Shown: in pieces, positions 53,677 through 63,159 of the stretch
Numbering within the stretch: position 1 is the first letter of the stretch
How the letters are laid out: every line of letters begins with the position of its first letter
Source of the DNA: Kangiella sp.
GTDB lineage: Bacteria > Pseudomonadota > Gammaproteobacteria > Enterobacterales > Kangiellaceae
Assembly: GCA_028284185.1 (NCBI GenBank)
Contig: JANQSG010000017.1
Coordinates: 124,001 to 188,000, forward strand
Direction of reading: 5' to 3'
Length of the DNA: 64,000 nucleotides
The notes under the pieces: generated by a model
Database searches by the model: none
Seen by the model: only the letters and a program-made list of their open reading frames with translations
What the model was told of the DNA's origin: nothing
Position numbers and translations under genes: made by a program

Positions 53677-54471
53677 CTATGCTACCTCCTTAAGGTTAAC
53701 CACATTCAGGAAGGCAGAATAGAGATCACCTTTATCGGATAACTCAGCGAATTCTTGAGTAGTACCATTAAATTTACTTTCCCCCAAATCAATCAAACAC
53801 ACATGATCACAAAGCTGCTCGACTTCATGTAAATGGTGCGTTGAAAAAATTACCGACATATCGGTGCCACGATAGGATTCAATAAAATCCAGAACGGTTT
53901 TAGCAGAAATCACGTCCAGCCCCGTTGTTGGTTCATCAAATACCAATACTTTGGGATTGTGGATCACTGCCCGAGCAATAGAAGCCCTTTGTGACATTCC
54001 TGTAGATAAGTCATCGGCTCTTTTACCCGCAAAAGAATGCATATCTAACATGGAAAAAATTTGCTCCACGCGTTTAGCTAACTCATCTTTAGATAAACCA
54101 TGCATACGCCCAAAATACTCAACATTTTCCTGCACCGTTAAGCGATGGTATAAACCCGTTTTACCGGACAAAAAACCAATCTGCTTGGTGGCATATAAAG
54201 GATCTTTGGTGATGTCTTTACCATTAATCAGGATTTGTCCGGCAGTTGGTTGTAATGCAGTCGATAACATCCGCAAAGTGGTGGTTTTACCGGCACCATT
54301 GGGACCAAGCAAGCCCAAGACTTTGCCTGGCTCGACACTAAAACTGACATTTTTCACCGCATGAAAAACACCCTCTCCTTCTCGAGGATCTTTTATTACT
54401 TTTTTCTGCCGTGCCTTCGCTTCTTTTTTGTCATAAGCAAAGGTTTTAGCAAGATTCTTAAGTTCAATCAT
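53677..54471 (-). CDS. natA: NatA-like ABC transporter ATPase
   Basis: A 264-residue ATPase with Walker A GPNGAGKTT, signature LSTGMSQRASIARA, Walker B VLVFDEPTTGLD and switch His in STHHLHEVEQL. It is close to the NatA/drug-exporter branch of ABC ATPases. Its first 8 bases overlap the end of the ycjF gene, so it is translated from the same message. Confidence 0.85.
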   Translation of the reverse strand: MIELKNLAKTFAYDKKEAKARQKKVIKDPREGEGVFHAVKNVSFSVEPGKVLGLLGPNGAGKTTTLRMLSTALQPTAGQILINGKDITKDPLYATKQIGFLSGKTGLYHRLTVQENVEYFGRMHGLSKDELAKRVEQIFSMLDMHSFAGKRADDLSTGMSQRASIARAVIHNPKVLVFDEPTTGLDVISAKTVLDFIESYRGTDMSVIFSTHHLHEVEQLCDHVCLIDLGESKFNGTTQEFAELSDKGDLYSAFLNVVNLKEVA

Positions 54472-55540
54472 CTTGTTCCCCCTGGTTTAAAACTTTATCT
54501 TTTGCTTTGTTACTTTCTTTATTACTCATGCCAACCATAGACAGCACTTTTGAACTAATCAGCTTTCTCAGTTGACTTAATTTCGGTTTATTTTCTGGTG
54601 TAAACTCCATTGGCCGGCACAGAATCATGGTTTGAATGCCCAGTCTCGATATTAAAATACCAATCCCTATGCCTTGAGCTACCTTGCCCGAAATCGTAGC
54701 AGCCAAACCTTTTCCTAACAACTCAACACCAGCATCAGCTACCAGCTCTGACGCTCCTGCCAACATCAAGTTAGTTGCAACTTTTTTAGTCAGGCCTAAA
54801 CGCCCAAAAACATTTTGCGGGCAACCATAAATCCGCGAAACCTCTTGTAGCATTTTACTTGAACGCCAAGCCACCAAAGCCATATCAGCAGCAGCCAAAG
54901 GGCTTAAAGCGACCATTGCCGCAGATTCGCTGGCATGCTTGCTAATTACCTCAAGAGCCAGCTTATCCACACCAGATAACACCTGATCCGAATAGATTTG
55001 CAGTAACTCCCTGTCGTTATGTGAATCTTGCTTAATTTGCTGATATTTAGCAATTGGCTGAGCAATATCCAACTCCTGTTGTAATTCTTCATTAACCTCA
55101 TTAATCAGCGGCTGGGCTTGACCATAAGTATCACCAGTAAGTAGGCTGGTAAGCTTTGTTCTTAAAGAAAGACGTTTGTTCAAGCGTTTACTTTTAATAC
55201 GTCCCTTAATCAGACTACCAAAGCCAGCAATAAGAGTTATTGCCACCAAGCCTGAAACAACCCAGCCCAATACGCCATTGATAGCAAACATCGACTGAAT
55301 AAGTTGCCAGGCTTCGTAACTAGCACCGACAAATACCAATAGAGCAAAAGACACCCAGAACCATTTGGATAGCTTGCTTGTCTTTTTTAAATATTTTAAT
55401 TTAACTTCTGCTAAATTTGAGGGTAATTGCTTAGTTTGTGACTGCAAAAAGTCATCCCTCAATACAGACTCATCAAGCTTTGCCTCTATTTGCTCCGTAG
55501 CTACCTTATCTGAATCAAATTTGACAGGCTTGTCACTCAT
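54464..55540 (-). CDS. ycjF: YcjF-family membrane protein (DUF697/TIGR01620)
   Basis: The 358-residue protein has two membrane segments at about residues 60-80 and 88-110 and a C-terminal DUF697 domain (LALEVISKHASESAAMVALSPLAAADMALVAWRSSKML). In E. coli ycjF lies with ycjX in the phage-shock regulon; function unknown, presumably envelope stress. Its start overlaps the ycjX stop by 4 bases (ATGA). Confidence 0.88.
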   Translation of the reverse strand: MSDKPVKFDSDKVATEQIEAKLDESVLRDDFLQSQTKQLPSNLAEVKLKYLKKTSKLSKWFWVSFALLVFVGASYEAWQLIQSMFAINGVLGWVVSGLVAITLIAGFGSLIKGRIKSKRLNKRLSLRTKLTSLLTGDTYGQAQPLINEVNEELQQELDIAQPIAKYQQIKQDSHNDRELLQIYSDQVLSGVDKLALEVISKHASESAAMVALSPLAAADMALVAWRSSKMLQEVSRIYGCPQNVFGRLGLTKKVATNLMLAGASELVADAGVELLGKGLAATISGKVAQGIGIGILISRLGIQTMILCRPMEFTPENKPKLSQLRKLISSKVLSMVGMSNKESNKAKDKVLNQGEQDD

Positions 55541-56922
55541 AAGAATTTATCTCCTATCAGCTGCTCAATCAGTTGGTCCATACGTTGATGTGGTAATTGC
55601 TGATTGGCTGCCAAATCCGGAATGGCAAAGTCAACGAAATTAAATTGCTGTTGCTGCCATTGTTGTTTACTCATTGGCTCGATTGGAATTTTACCTGGAT
55701 AGTTCACTATTTCTTTACCAGTGGACGCTTCAATACCTTTTACGCAGGTTAATTGTTGTTTGTTATGCTCTGCCGCAACCGCCTGAGTTGTCGATATAGC
55801 ACTAAAAACAAGGTTGCTTACATCCACTCCTTGATAGCCCACTTGATTTTCTGCATGCAATAGCATATTGGCCAAGAACTTTTTTAAGTGGTTCTGTTGA
55901 TCTGGCGGCACGTGATCAGACTTTGAAGCAGCAATAATTAGTTTATTAATTTTAGGTTGAAACATTCGCTTAAACCAATTGCTTTGCCCATAATTAAAAC
56001 TGGTTATAATTTTCCCTAAAGTTTGCTGCAATTCTTTATAGGAGTCATAGCCTTGATTCAACACTTTCAAACAATCGACTAATAATAGCTGACGATCAAC
56101 TTTTGAAAAATACTCTTTAAAAAACGGTTTTACCACCTGATCACGATAATAATTAAAACGTTGTTCTAGCTGTGAAAAATTTGAGTGTGAATTGATGGTA
56201 TGAGCATCACTAATCTTTACTGGAAAAAAGTCTAAAACAGGAGCCCCATCCAAATCCCCTGGTAATACAAAACGTCCAGGCTGAATATAATGAATACCAT
56301 CATTAGATTTTTTGCAATCTATTAAAAAATCACGAAACTGTTGGCTCAAATTTTTAATTTCAATTTCATTCGCCACATTCGCAATATCTAAACGATTCAA
56401 GTTTTCCAACCAGGATTCTGCCCGGCTAGCTTGTGGTGAGTGCTGCAACCAGTCAAAATAACTACGACACCATTGCTCATAATTCATATTGAGCATAGGT
56501 AAATCCAGCAGCCATTCGCCAGGGTAATCCACGATATCAAGATTCAGATAACTACTGGTTTGCAATTTCCTGATCCATTTATTTTCGATTAAATATTTAA
56601 TGCTGATTCTGATTTGACTGATATTACGAGTCGAATCAGGCCATTGCAGTTGTTCTTCGATTAGTTTTAGTGATTCCTCATAGGGAAACTCTGGAATATG
56701 CAAATCCTGATAAGGAATTACTTTGACTGCCAATATGCGCTCTTCGGCATGAGCTAACCAGAATGGTAGTTTGTTAGAGGTTTTATGGTGCAACAATTGG
56801 TTTACTATAGAAGTAATAAAAGCCGTTTTGCCTGAACCACTAAGTCCTGTCACGCAAACACGTACATTTTTATCCAGGCCACGCTCTACCAACGCTATGG
56901 CTTCTTTTAGATGTTTTTTCAC
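55537..56922 (-). CDS. ycjX: YcjX-family GTPase/ATPase (DUF463)
   Basis: A 461-residue P-loop protein with Walker A GLSGSGKTAF near residue 28, the DYPGEWLLDLPML segment and, towards the end, KSDHVPPDQ resembling the guanine-specificity N/TKxD element. Length and motifs match YcjX, a stress-associated nucleotide-binding protein of unknown action. GTG start at 56922. pspABC genes are not nearby; instead natAB follows ycjF. Confidence 0.9.
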   Translation of the reverse strand: MKKHLKEAIALVERGLDKNVRVCVTGLSGSGKTAFITSIVNQLLHHKTSNKLPFWLAHAEERILAVKVIPYQDLHIPEFPYEESLKLIEEQLQWPDSTRNISQIRISIKYLIENKWIRKLQTSSYLNLDIVDYPGEWLLDLPMLNMNYEQWCRSYFDWLQHSPQASRAESWLENLNRLDIANVANEIEIKNLSQQFRDFLIDCKKSNDGIHYIQPGRFVLPGDLDGAPVLDFFPVKISDAHTINSHSNFSQLEQRFNYYRDQVVKPFFKEYFSKVDRQLLLVDCLKVLNQGYDSYKELQQTLGKIITSFNYGQSNWFKRMFQPKINKLIIAASKSDHVPPDQQNHLKKFLANMLLHAENQVGYQGVDVSNLVFSAISTTQAVAAEHNKQQLTCVKGIEASTGKEIVNYPGKIPIEPMSKQQWQQQQFNFVDFAIPDLAANQQLPHQRMDQLIEQLIGDKFL

Positions 56923-57060
56923 CTTATAGTTAACCTAAAAAACCAAGATTAGACGGATTATTATTTTAATAAGCCATTATACCGTATAGTCCCGTAGCAG
57001 GCTGTGTATAAAAGTAAATATTTGTGTCATTTACCAATAGAAGAAATTTAATCCACTAAT

Positions 57061-58848
57061 CTATAAGCTATCAGGATATTGATTTTCAGAACGATTTTGT
57101 GTGCGATATATTAAAAGATATGAAGGCTTAGAAAGTATTTGATTGATATAGTATTGGAACTCTCTATAGCTCATAGAACTTAGCTCAGTCATCAGGTAAT
57201 TTTTTAACTCTAATCCTATATAGGCTTTTATCATCTGATATCGATAACCTTCACTATCTAATAAATTAACTCGGTTCAATAAAGCTTTTTTTAACTGTTC
57301 AAATTCATCTTCATCAATACTTGAAGCGATGATTTTTATTTTTTGTAGGAGATCTTCAATAGCATTATTTGAGTTATTTTTTAATTGCGATTGGGGTAAA
57401 CAGTTCGCAAACAGTAGATCCCAATGGCTATTTGTTGTATTTAACAAATGAGATTGACCGGTGTACAAACTGTAATTAAGTTTATAGCCAAGCAGTAATT
57501 GATTAAGCCAATTTTGCTTTTCTAGCATGGAGTTGGAGAAACAAAGTTGCCAGGTCTCTTTATCCGATAAAACTTGATAAACTTTATCTACCTTTTTGAC
57601 TTTGAACTGTTCTTTTCTTTGTAATTTGGAAATACTTTTACTTAGTTCAGAAAAAGGTAATATTTTTTCTGAAGCAAATGCATAAAATTCCACATCCTCC
57701 ACACTTAAATCATTTATTGATAGCAGCAAAGGCTTAATGACCTGATCATTAATCAGATTCATGTATTTGGCTTGATTTTCCTCAGTAAACTCAAAAAATA
57801 ATAATGTATTATTTAATTCATAGTACTCAAAACTTATTTGCTTGTTAAGCAGTTGACAATTAACTGAACCACAAACATCTATTGGCTTATTAATCACAAT
57901 GCCAAATGCCCATACGGGTTTTTCTGTTAATACTAAATCAATAAGGTCAATTTTCGTATTCGGCAGTGATTCTTTGATATTTTCATTTGGCTTTTCAGCA
58001 ACATGAATGACCTGCAAGTTTTGATGGTAAATCTTGCTAATTTGTTCAATAGATAGATCAGGGAGTTCATCTATAAAGGCATTAATTTCATCTATAGCAT
58101 TAGCCATTCGAAACTTAGGGAGCAAAACCATAAAAGAATCCAGACTACTAACCTGTACTTTTAAGCTTTCATATAGATTTGACTTAAGATTAGCAATTTC
58201 TCCCTCAGAAACAGGCTCTGGACTCAAAGTTCTTTTACATAGAAATACAGCTTCTGAAACTATAAATTCAATATCAGATAAATCTTGACGATTACAATTA
58301 ATCAATGCGGCAATCAAATGATGCCAATAGTTAGTCCTGTTTTTTTGTAATTCGGGTTCAAAACTTGTTGTTAACAGATTACTAATATTTGGTAGTTTAC
58401 TTTCAACCTTATAAGCAGCCCATTGACTGTGAAATCTCCCTAACACCCTTTGTTCATTAACATTTCCAGTAAGAATAATTTTGAGATGGTTAATATTTCC
58501 TAATGTAGCATTTTGCTCAGATTTTAATATTTCAAAAAAATCTGAAACATATTTAGAGTCAAGTATTAAACTGTATTGGTGATAAAGCTCGCCAAATTGA
58601 GCTTTATAATTTGAACCAGAAATATAACTAAATTCTCGAAAACGATTATCTAACAGAAGTCCATTCTCTTTATTAATACCAACAGAAATCACAATGTGTA
58701 TCTGAGTTGAATTCGATTCTATAAATTGAATAGAAATATTTTTGTTGATATTTTCATCAACCGTAGAACGATAGTTTCCTTCAGAAAGAGAAATAGAAGG
58801 AATAAAGATCAGTAATAAAATTTTAAATAATAAAACTTTTCTTAGCAT
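57061..58848 (-). CDS. Unrecognised secreted protein, possibly a degenerate M16-like protein
   Basis: I do not recognise this 595-residue protein with certainty. It begins with a signal peptide (LRKVLLFKILLLIFIPSISLS). Some patterns recall insulinase-type M16 peptidases: a first beta/alpha part at 30-135, LSIEQISKIYHQNLQVI at about 270, and near the C-terminus IDEDEFEQLKKALLNRV. The HxxEH zinc motif is absent, so if related it is a non-catalytic relative. It has few Cys and is AT-rich. It lies just past the terminator of the TonB2 operon on the same strand, and its only ribosome-like site (GAGG) is in that terminator. A link to the TonB2 system is inference. Confidence 0.5.
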   Translation of the reverse strand: MLRKVLLFKILLLIFIPSISLSEGNYRSTVDENINKNISIQFIESNSTQIHIVISVGINKENGLLLDNRFREFSYISGSNYKAQFGELYHQYSLILDSKYVSDFFEILKSEQNATLGNINHLKIILTGNVNEQRVLGRFHSQWAAYKVESKLPNISNLLTTSFEPELQKNRTNYWHHLIAALINCNRQDLSDIEFIVSEAVFLCKRTLSPEPVSEGEIANLKSNLYESLKVQVSSLDSFMVLLPKFRMANAIDEINAFIDELPDLSIEQISKIYHQNLQVIHVAEKPNENIKESLPNTKIDLIDLVLTEKPVWAFGIVINKPIDVCGSVNCQLLNKQISFEYYELNNTLLFFEFTEENQAKYMNLINDQVIKPLLLSINDLSVEDVEFYAFASEKILPFSELSKSISKLQRKEQFKVKKVDKVYQVLSDKETWQLCFSNSMLEKQNWLNQLLLGYKLNYSLYTGQSHLLNTTNSHWDLLFANCLPQSQLKNNSNNAIEDLLQKIKIIASSIDEDEFEQLKKALLNRVNLLDSEGYRYQMIKAYIGLELKNYLMTELSSMSYREFQYYINQILSKPSYLLIYRTQNRSENQYPDSL

Positions 58849-58850
58849 AG

Positions 58851-58876
58851 AAAAAAGGCCTCATGTAAGAGGCCTT
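58851..58876 (-). terminator. Terminator after the TonB2 operon
   Basis: AAGGCCTC / GAGGCCTT arms (58855-58862, 58869-58876), 6-base loop, T6 on the minus strand, ending two bases before the ATG of the next gene. Confidence 0.85.
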
Positions 58877-58879
58877 GAT

Positions 58880-60232
58880 TTAACCTGCAGATTTTTCAGC
58901 TTCAGCGGCCACTTCAGCCTCTAGTTCTTCCGCATCTTTCCTTAACTGTTCTCTAATTTTTTGTTTTTCTCTAATAAAGGTTACCCAAGAAGTTGCATTT
59001 CTTTCGGTCTTTTTATAGTTTTTGGCTTTTTCCAAAGCGGCAATAGCAGAGTTTTCCTGTCCCAAATAAAACCTGGCAGCACCTAACTGTAAATATGAGT
59101 TACCCGCTTCTGTATTTGAAAGGCCGCCTTTATTAACAGCATCTAAAAATGCCTTAGATGCCTCATTATACCTTTCCTTGCTAAATAAAATATTACCTAT
59201 TCTATAGTGATATTTGCCTGAACCAGATAAACTTGCCAAACGCTTATATGAAGCAATTGCTTTTTCGTCTGCTTTTGCCTGATCCCAGTATCTAGCTAAT
59301 AGTTTTAGGTTTTCTAAATTACTCTTAACAACTCCTTTTTTAATACCATCTTCCAATCTTTTAGCTGCAGTAAACGGTGCTCCATTATTTGCATGCAGAG
59401 ATGCTAAATTCTTAATCTCTTTTTCTGTACTCCATATTCCTTTTTTATAAGCTAACTCCGATACAGCCAAAGCATTCAACTGATTTCCTTGTTGATACTC
59501 TATAGAAAACAATTGTTCCCAATATTTTTTGTTGGCAGGCCAGAAATTAACCATTTCTGTCAATATTTTTGCACTACCAGATAAATCTTTTAAATTATAG
59601 TGCAGACCAAATAACATCTTATAAAGAGGTTCTTTTTCCTTCTTTTTTGTCGTCTTTTTTAACGCTATATAGGCTGGGCAAATTGCACTCCTAAAATTAT
59701 TAGCTTGATAATAAAGCTGGGCTAAAGCCTTATAATCTGACACAGGCGGATTAATAACTTGCGCAAAGTACTGTTTTAACCAGTTAATAGCATTCGAATA
59801 ATCTTTTTTTGCATAATACGAATAAGCAACTTGCTTCTTCATACTTAAAATTGCATTTACAGGTAAGGCATCAAGTTCTACAACTTTTCCTGCATAGTTA
59901 ACCGCTTGGCTAAAATTACCTGCATCATAAGCCATTCTAGCCAAATATTGATATACGACTGATAAAGTAAATGCATCCGAGCTGGAATTTTTTATCTGCT
60001 CCAAAATAACCTTTGCCTGAGCTTTATTACCATCAGCCATAAGCTGATTAGCATTCTGCATTTTTTTATAAGTGGCTTCACTTTTAAAACCTTTTACTTT
60101 TTTTTCTGGATACTTGCCAGATTCCTTAGCTAAGGCTGAACAAGATCCCGTGTATTTAGTTGAAACTAAAGCAGTTGCTTCAAAACTGTAAAAAATCAAA
60201 AGTCCGCATAAGATACTCTTTAAAAAAACCAT
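58880..60232 (-). CDS. Exported TPR protein of the TonB2 operon
   Basis: A 450-residue protein with signal peptide (FLKSILCGLLIFYSFEATA) and tetratricopeptide-like helical repeats over nearly all its length, for example AQAKVILEQIK, FSQAVNYAGKVVELDALP, YSNAINWLKQYF and GNSYLQLGAARFYLGQENSAIAALEKA. It ends in a charged Glu/Lys/Ala-rich tail. Marine TonB2-type loci regularly carry such a TPR gene downstream of tonB. It probably acts as a periplasmic scaffold, but the exact role is unknown. Confidence 0.82.
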   Translation of the reverse strand: MVFLKSILCGLLIFYSFEATALVSTKYTGSCSALAKESGKYPEKKVKGFKSEATYKKMQNANQLMADGNKAQAKVILEQIKNSSSDAFTLSVVYQYLARMAYDAGNFSQAVNYAGKVVELDALPVNAILSMKKQVAYSYYAKKDYSNAINWLKQYFAQVINPPVSDYKALAQLYYQANNFRSAICPAYIALKKTTKKKEKEPLYKMLFGLHYNLKDLSGSAKILTEMVNFWPANKKYWEQLFSIEYQQGNQLNALAVSELAYKKGIWSTEKEIKNLASLHANNGAPFTAAKRLEDGIKKGVVKSNLENLKLLARYWDQAKADEKAIASYKRLASLSGSGKYHYRIGNILFSKERYNEASKAFLDAVNKGGLSNTEAGNSYLQLGAARFYLGQENSAIAALEKAKNYKKTERNATSWVTFIREKQKIREQLRKDAEELEAEVAAEAEKSAG

Positions 60233-60241
60233 AATTGAATC

Positions 60242-60871
60242 CTATTTTGGCAATACAAATTCAAGTTTATATCGCATATTTTTCTGTACTACAGGCTGGC
60301 CATTATACATTTTAGGTTTAAATTTCCAGCGTCTTATAGCTCTACGAGCTTCTTTTTCAAAAACTCTTCGAGGATTAGCTGCTACAACTTTAATATTTGA
60401 AGGAGAACCATCTGGATTTATATCAAACCTAAACTCTACCCAACCTTCTATACCTTTCATCGCGGCATCCTGGGGATAATTTGGCTCAAATGTTGCCAAT
60501 GGAATCGCATCACCATCTCCAAAGCCAGCGAAATCACCAGCGCCCTGTCCCAGAGCTCCAGCATATAAACCTTCGCCTTCAAAAGTTGCGTCCAGATTTT
60601 CGATTTCGATATTAACCACAGCCGTTACTACTTTATTCTGCTGTTGCACTTGCTGCTGAGGCGGCGGTGGTTCTTTTGGTGGTGGTGGCTTTTTAGGCAC
60701 GCGACGTTCCTTACGTTGAACATCTTTTTCTTCTTCCACAAAACCGAGATCAATAACAGTAACTTCTTTTTCTTCCGTTTGACCACCGGAACCGATTAAG
60801 CTGTTCATAAGAAGAAACAGTCCAACCACAATACCTAAAGAGATTAATGCACTTAAAGCTAATCTTGCCAT
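60242..60871 (-). CDS. tonB: TonB2-type energy transducer
   Basis: TonB carries proton-motive energy to outer-membrane receptors. The 209-residue protein has one N-terminal membrane helix (about 5-24), a short Pro-rich segment (KKPPPPKEPPPP) and a C-terminal TonB domain (GWVEFRFDINPDGSPSNI, ARRAIRRWKFKPK). The short periplasmic span is typical of TonB2 proteins. exbD ends 1 base upstream. Confidence 0.93.
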   Translation of the reverse strand: MARLALSALISLGIVVGLFLLMNSLIGSGGQTEEKEVTVIDLGFVEEEKDVQRKERRVPKKPPPPKEPPPPQQQVQQQNKVVTAVVNIEIENLDATFEGEGLYAGALGQGAGDFAGFGDGDAIPLATFEPNYPQDAAMKGIEGWVEFRFDINPDGSPSNIKVVAANPRRVFEKEARRAIRRWKFKPKMYNGQPVVQKNMRYKLEFVLPK

Positions 60872-60872
60872 T

Positions 60873-61274
60873 TTATTTTACCTGCTCGATTGCATTACAT
60901 ACCTTCGCACCAGTTCGCTTAGCTTGATCTAATACATCTAGCACGATACCAGCACGGGCTTTTTTATCTGCCTGAATAACAACAGCACCTTCTGGGTTTT
61001 CAACTCTCATCGAATTAAGTTTTGCTTTAATTTCAGAAGGTTGCACTTGCGATTTATCCAAATGGATCTGACTCTTATCGTCAATAGCAATAAACACATA
61101 AGCATTTTTACACTCTTGAGCCGTTGCACCACTGGCTTTATCAACATCAACTCCTGCCTGCTTCACGAAGACCGTTGTCACAATGAAGAAAATCAACATA
61201 ATGAAAACGATATCCAGCATCGGCGTCATATCGATATCGACATCTTCTGTTTTCTTTTTTGTATTAATAGCCAT
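60873..61274 (-). CDS. exbD: ExbD2-type proton channel subunit
   Basis: The 133-residue protein has the membrane helix with the essential Asp (DMTPMLDIVFIMLIFFIVTT) and a periplasmic domain. It forms the stator with ExbB. An 18-base gap separates it from exbB. Confidence 0.94.
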   Translation of the reverse strand: MAINTKKKTEDVDIDMTPMLDIVFIMLIFFIVTTVFVKQAGVDVDKASGATAQECKNAYVFIAIDDKSQIHLDKSQVQPSEIKAKLNSMRVENPEGAVVIQADKKARAGIVLDVLDQAKRTGAKVCNAIEQVK

Positions 61275-61292
61275 TCAAGGTTTACCCAAATT

Positions 61293-61805
61293 CTAATGAT
61301 GTGGAAGGTTATCAGCGAACTGATGTGTCTTTACAAAAGCAGCCTGCTCCAAACGATTACTTACAAATAAGCCTGAAAGAGCTGCAACCATACCGGCCAT
61401 TGTCGGGATCGTTGCCTGGAAAATACCATCTGCCATTTGTCTAGCACTACCAGAACCTTGACCGGACATACCATCAAATACATTAATCATACCCGTTACA
61501 GTCCCTAATAAGCCTAATAACGGACATACTGCGATCAATGTTTTAATCAATAACAAACGAGCATTTAAAGACTCTTTTGCTTCCGACACCCAAAAGTCAC
61601 GAATGCGGTGTGCCCGCCAGGAAATAGTATCTTCTCTAGCGGCCCACTCTGCAATTTTGATTCTCGATTGTTTTGGGAATTCACCATACATAAACCAGAA
61701 ACGTTCAATAATGAAAGTCCACATGAAGAAGAGCACCCCAGCGATTAGCCAGAGTACCCAACCTCCCATATCAATGAAGCCTAATATTGTATAAATTAAC
61801 TCCAT
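61293..61805 (-). CDS. exbB: ExbB2-type MotA/TolQ/ExbB proton channel protein
   Basis: 170 residues with three membrane segments (about 12-32, 85-106 and 128-150). The conserved LLGLLGTVTGMINVFD stretch lines the proton path. It is the small ExbB of a TonB2 locus, next to the larger TtpC-like homologue. Confidence 0.93.
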   Translation of the reverse strand: MELIYTILGFIDMGGWVLWLIAGVLFFMWTFIIERFWFMYGEFPKQSRIKIAEWAAREDTISWRAHRIRDFWVSEAKESLNARLLLIKTLIAVCPLLGLLGTVTGMINVFDGMSGQGSGSARQMADGIFQATIPTMAGMVAALSGLFVSNRLEQAAFVKTHQFADNLPHH

Positions 61806-61815
61806 GATAAATGCC

Positions 61816-63159
61816 TTAACCGTTGTTTTCTTCGTGCTGTGCCATCAAGCCTGTACTTTGTTCTTCCAAAGTATGGATGATATTTTTGCTTTTACCCGAA
61901 ACAACTGCGTGTAATAAAGTTAATGGAATCGCACAAATCAAGCCCCAAACCGTAGTTACCAGAGCTTTTGAAATACCATCAGCCATAATTCTGGGGTCAC
62001 CAGTACCATGCAAAGTAATCGATTGGAATACGTCAATCATACCCGTTACCGTACCTAACAGACCCAATAGCGGTCCTACCGCAGCAATCACTTTAATCAA
62101 GTTGATGCCACGTTCAATCTTAGGAGTTTCTTTTAATACGGCTTCATCAAGCTTCAACTCTAAGTTTTCAGTATCTTCATTCTTATTAGCTAGATACACC
62201 TTCATAATACGACCCAATGGATTGTTCTTTGGTGTACTGCTTTTCTTTTGCGCACTGATCGCCGGACCAGTAACTACAAACAATGAAATGAAACTAATCA
62301 CAAAAATAATCAAACCAATAGTTAAAAGAATGGCAACTGCAATACCTGCAACTCCCATATATTTAACCGTGGTCAAACGCTCAAATAAACCAATTTTTAG
62401 CTTTTGGATTTGTAAAATACCGCCTTTTGAGGGGTCAACATATAAACTGCCATAACCTGCAGAAACACCACTATAGTCATTAAGTGTTCCTAAGACTTTT
62501 GCCCCTGGCTGTACTTGCAATTCGGAAATATCACCATCCTCATAAACCAGGTATTCACCACTTTCTAACAAGTTGAATGCACCAATACGCTTAACAGTTT
62601 TAGATTCAGTTAAACCTTCTTTGTTTACCACATCAGCAGTAAATGAAGTGGTTTTAGCTTGCTCAGTCATTTCCTGTAATAACAATACATAGAAATTACG
62701 AAGTTCCTGCATACTTGGAGTTCCAGAGGTGTTCAAACCATCTAATAAGGCATCGCGACCAGGATACTGCGCACTGATAATGGATGCTTTTAGATCACCC
62801 TGAATACTATTTGCTGACTGGCGAACCACACCAAATAACTCACCCAAGTTACCTTGTTTAGCACGTAATTCCGTTTCCAACTCGGTTAACTTTAACTCAT
62901 TCGCCTGGAACTGAGCTTGCAAACTATTAGCGGTTGCTTCTGCTTGAGCCAATTTAGCTCTTGCATCACGTAACTTACGTTCTTGAGTAGCCTTATTGGA
63001 ACGAAACTCTGCTTCACGTTGAGCATTAACTTGCTTTTGAAGTTGCTCCTGGTTACGTACTTCACGTAACAAATCATCAAGTGTGGTAGCCGCATTTGCT
63101 GAGAAATTAGCTGATAAGCCGACTAAAGCAGCTAGTGATAGAGTAATTATTTTTTTCAT
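61816..63159 (-). CDS. ttpC: TtpC-like large MotA/TolQ/ExbB-family protein
   Basis: A 447-residue relative of ExbB. A signal peptide (ITLSLAALVGLSANFSANA) is followed by a periplasmic coiled coil (about 30-125) and a beta-rich part. Three membrane segments carry an ExbB core with LLGLLGTVTGMIDVFQSITLHG and VTTVWGLICAIPLTLLH. This is the TtpC component required for TonB2 function in Vibrio. Its ATG overlaps the DUF3450 stop (ATGA). Confidence 0.9.
   Translation of the reverse strand: MKKIITLSLAALVGLSANFSANAATTLDDLLREVRNQEQLQKQVNAQREAEFRSNKATQERKLRDARAKLAQAEATANSLQAQFQANELKLTELETELRAKQGNLGELFGVVRQSANSIQGDLKASIISAQYPGRDALLDGLNTSGTPSMQELRNFYVLLLQEMTEQAKTTSFTADVVNKEGLTESKTVKRIGAFNLLESGEYLVYEDGDISELQVQPGAKVLGTLNDYSGVSAGYGSLYVDPSKGGILQIQKLKIGLFERLTTVKYMGVAGIAVAILLTIGLIIFVISFISLFVVTGPAISAQKKSSTPKNNPLGRIMKVYLANKNEDTENLELKLDEAVLKETPKIERGINLIKVIAAVGPLLGLLGTVTGMIDVFQSITLHGTGDPRIMADGISKALVTTVWGLICAIPLTLLHAVVSGKSKNIIHTLEEQSTGLMAQHEENNG

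Noticed and set aside
54464-54471. Possible frameshift between ycjF and natA
   Set aside because: An 8-base overlap of two complete genes with proper ends, not a broken gene.
61823-62455. 210-codon plus-strand frame opposite ttpC
   Set aside because: Shadow of the ttpC reading frame; no ribosome site or family pattern.
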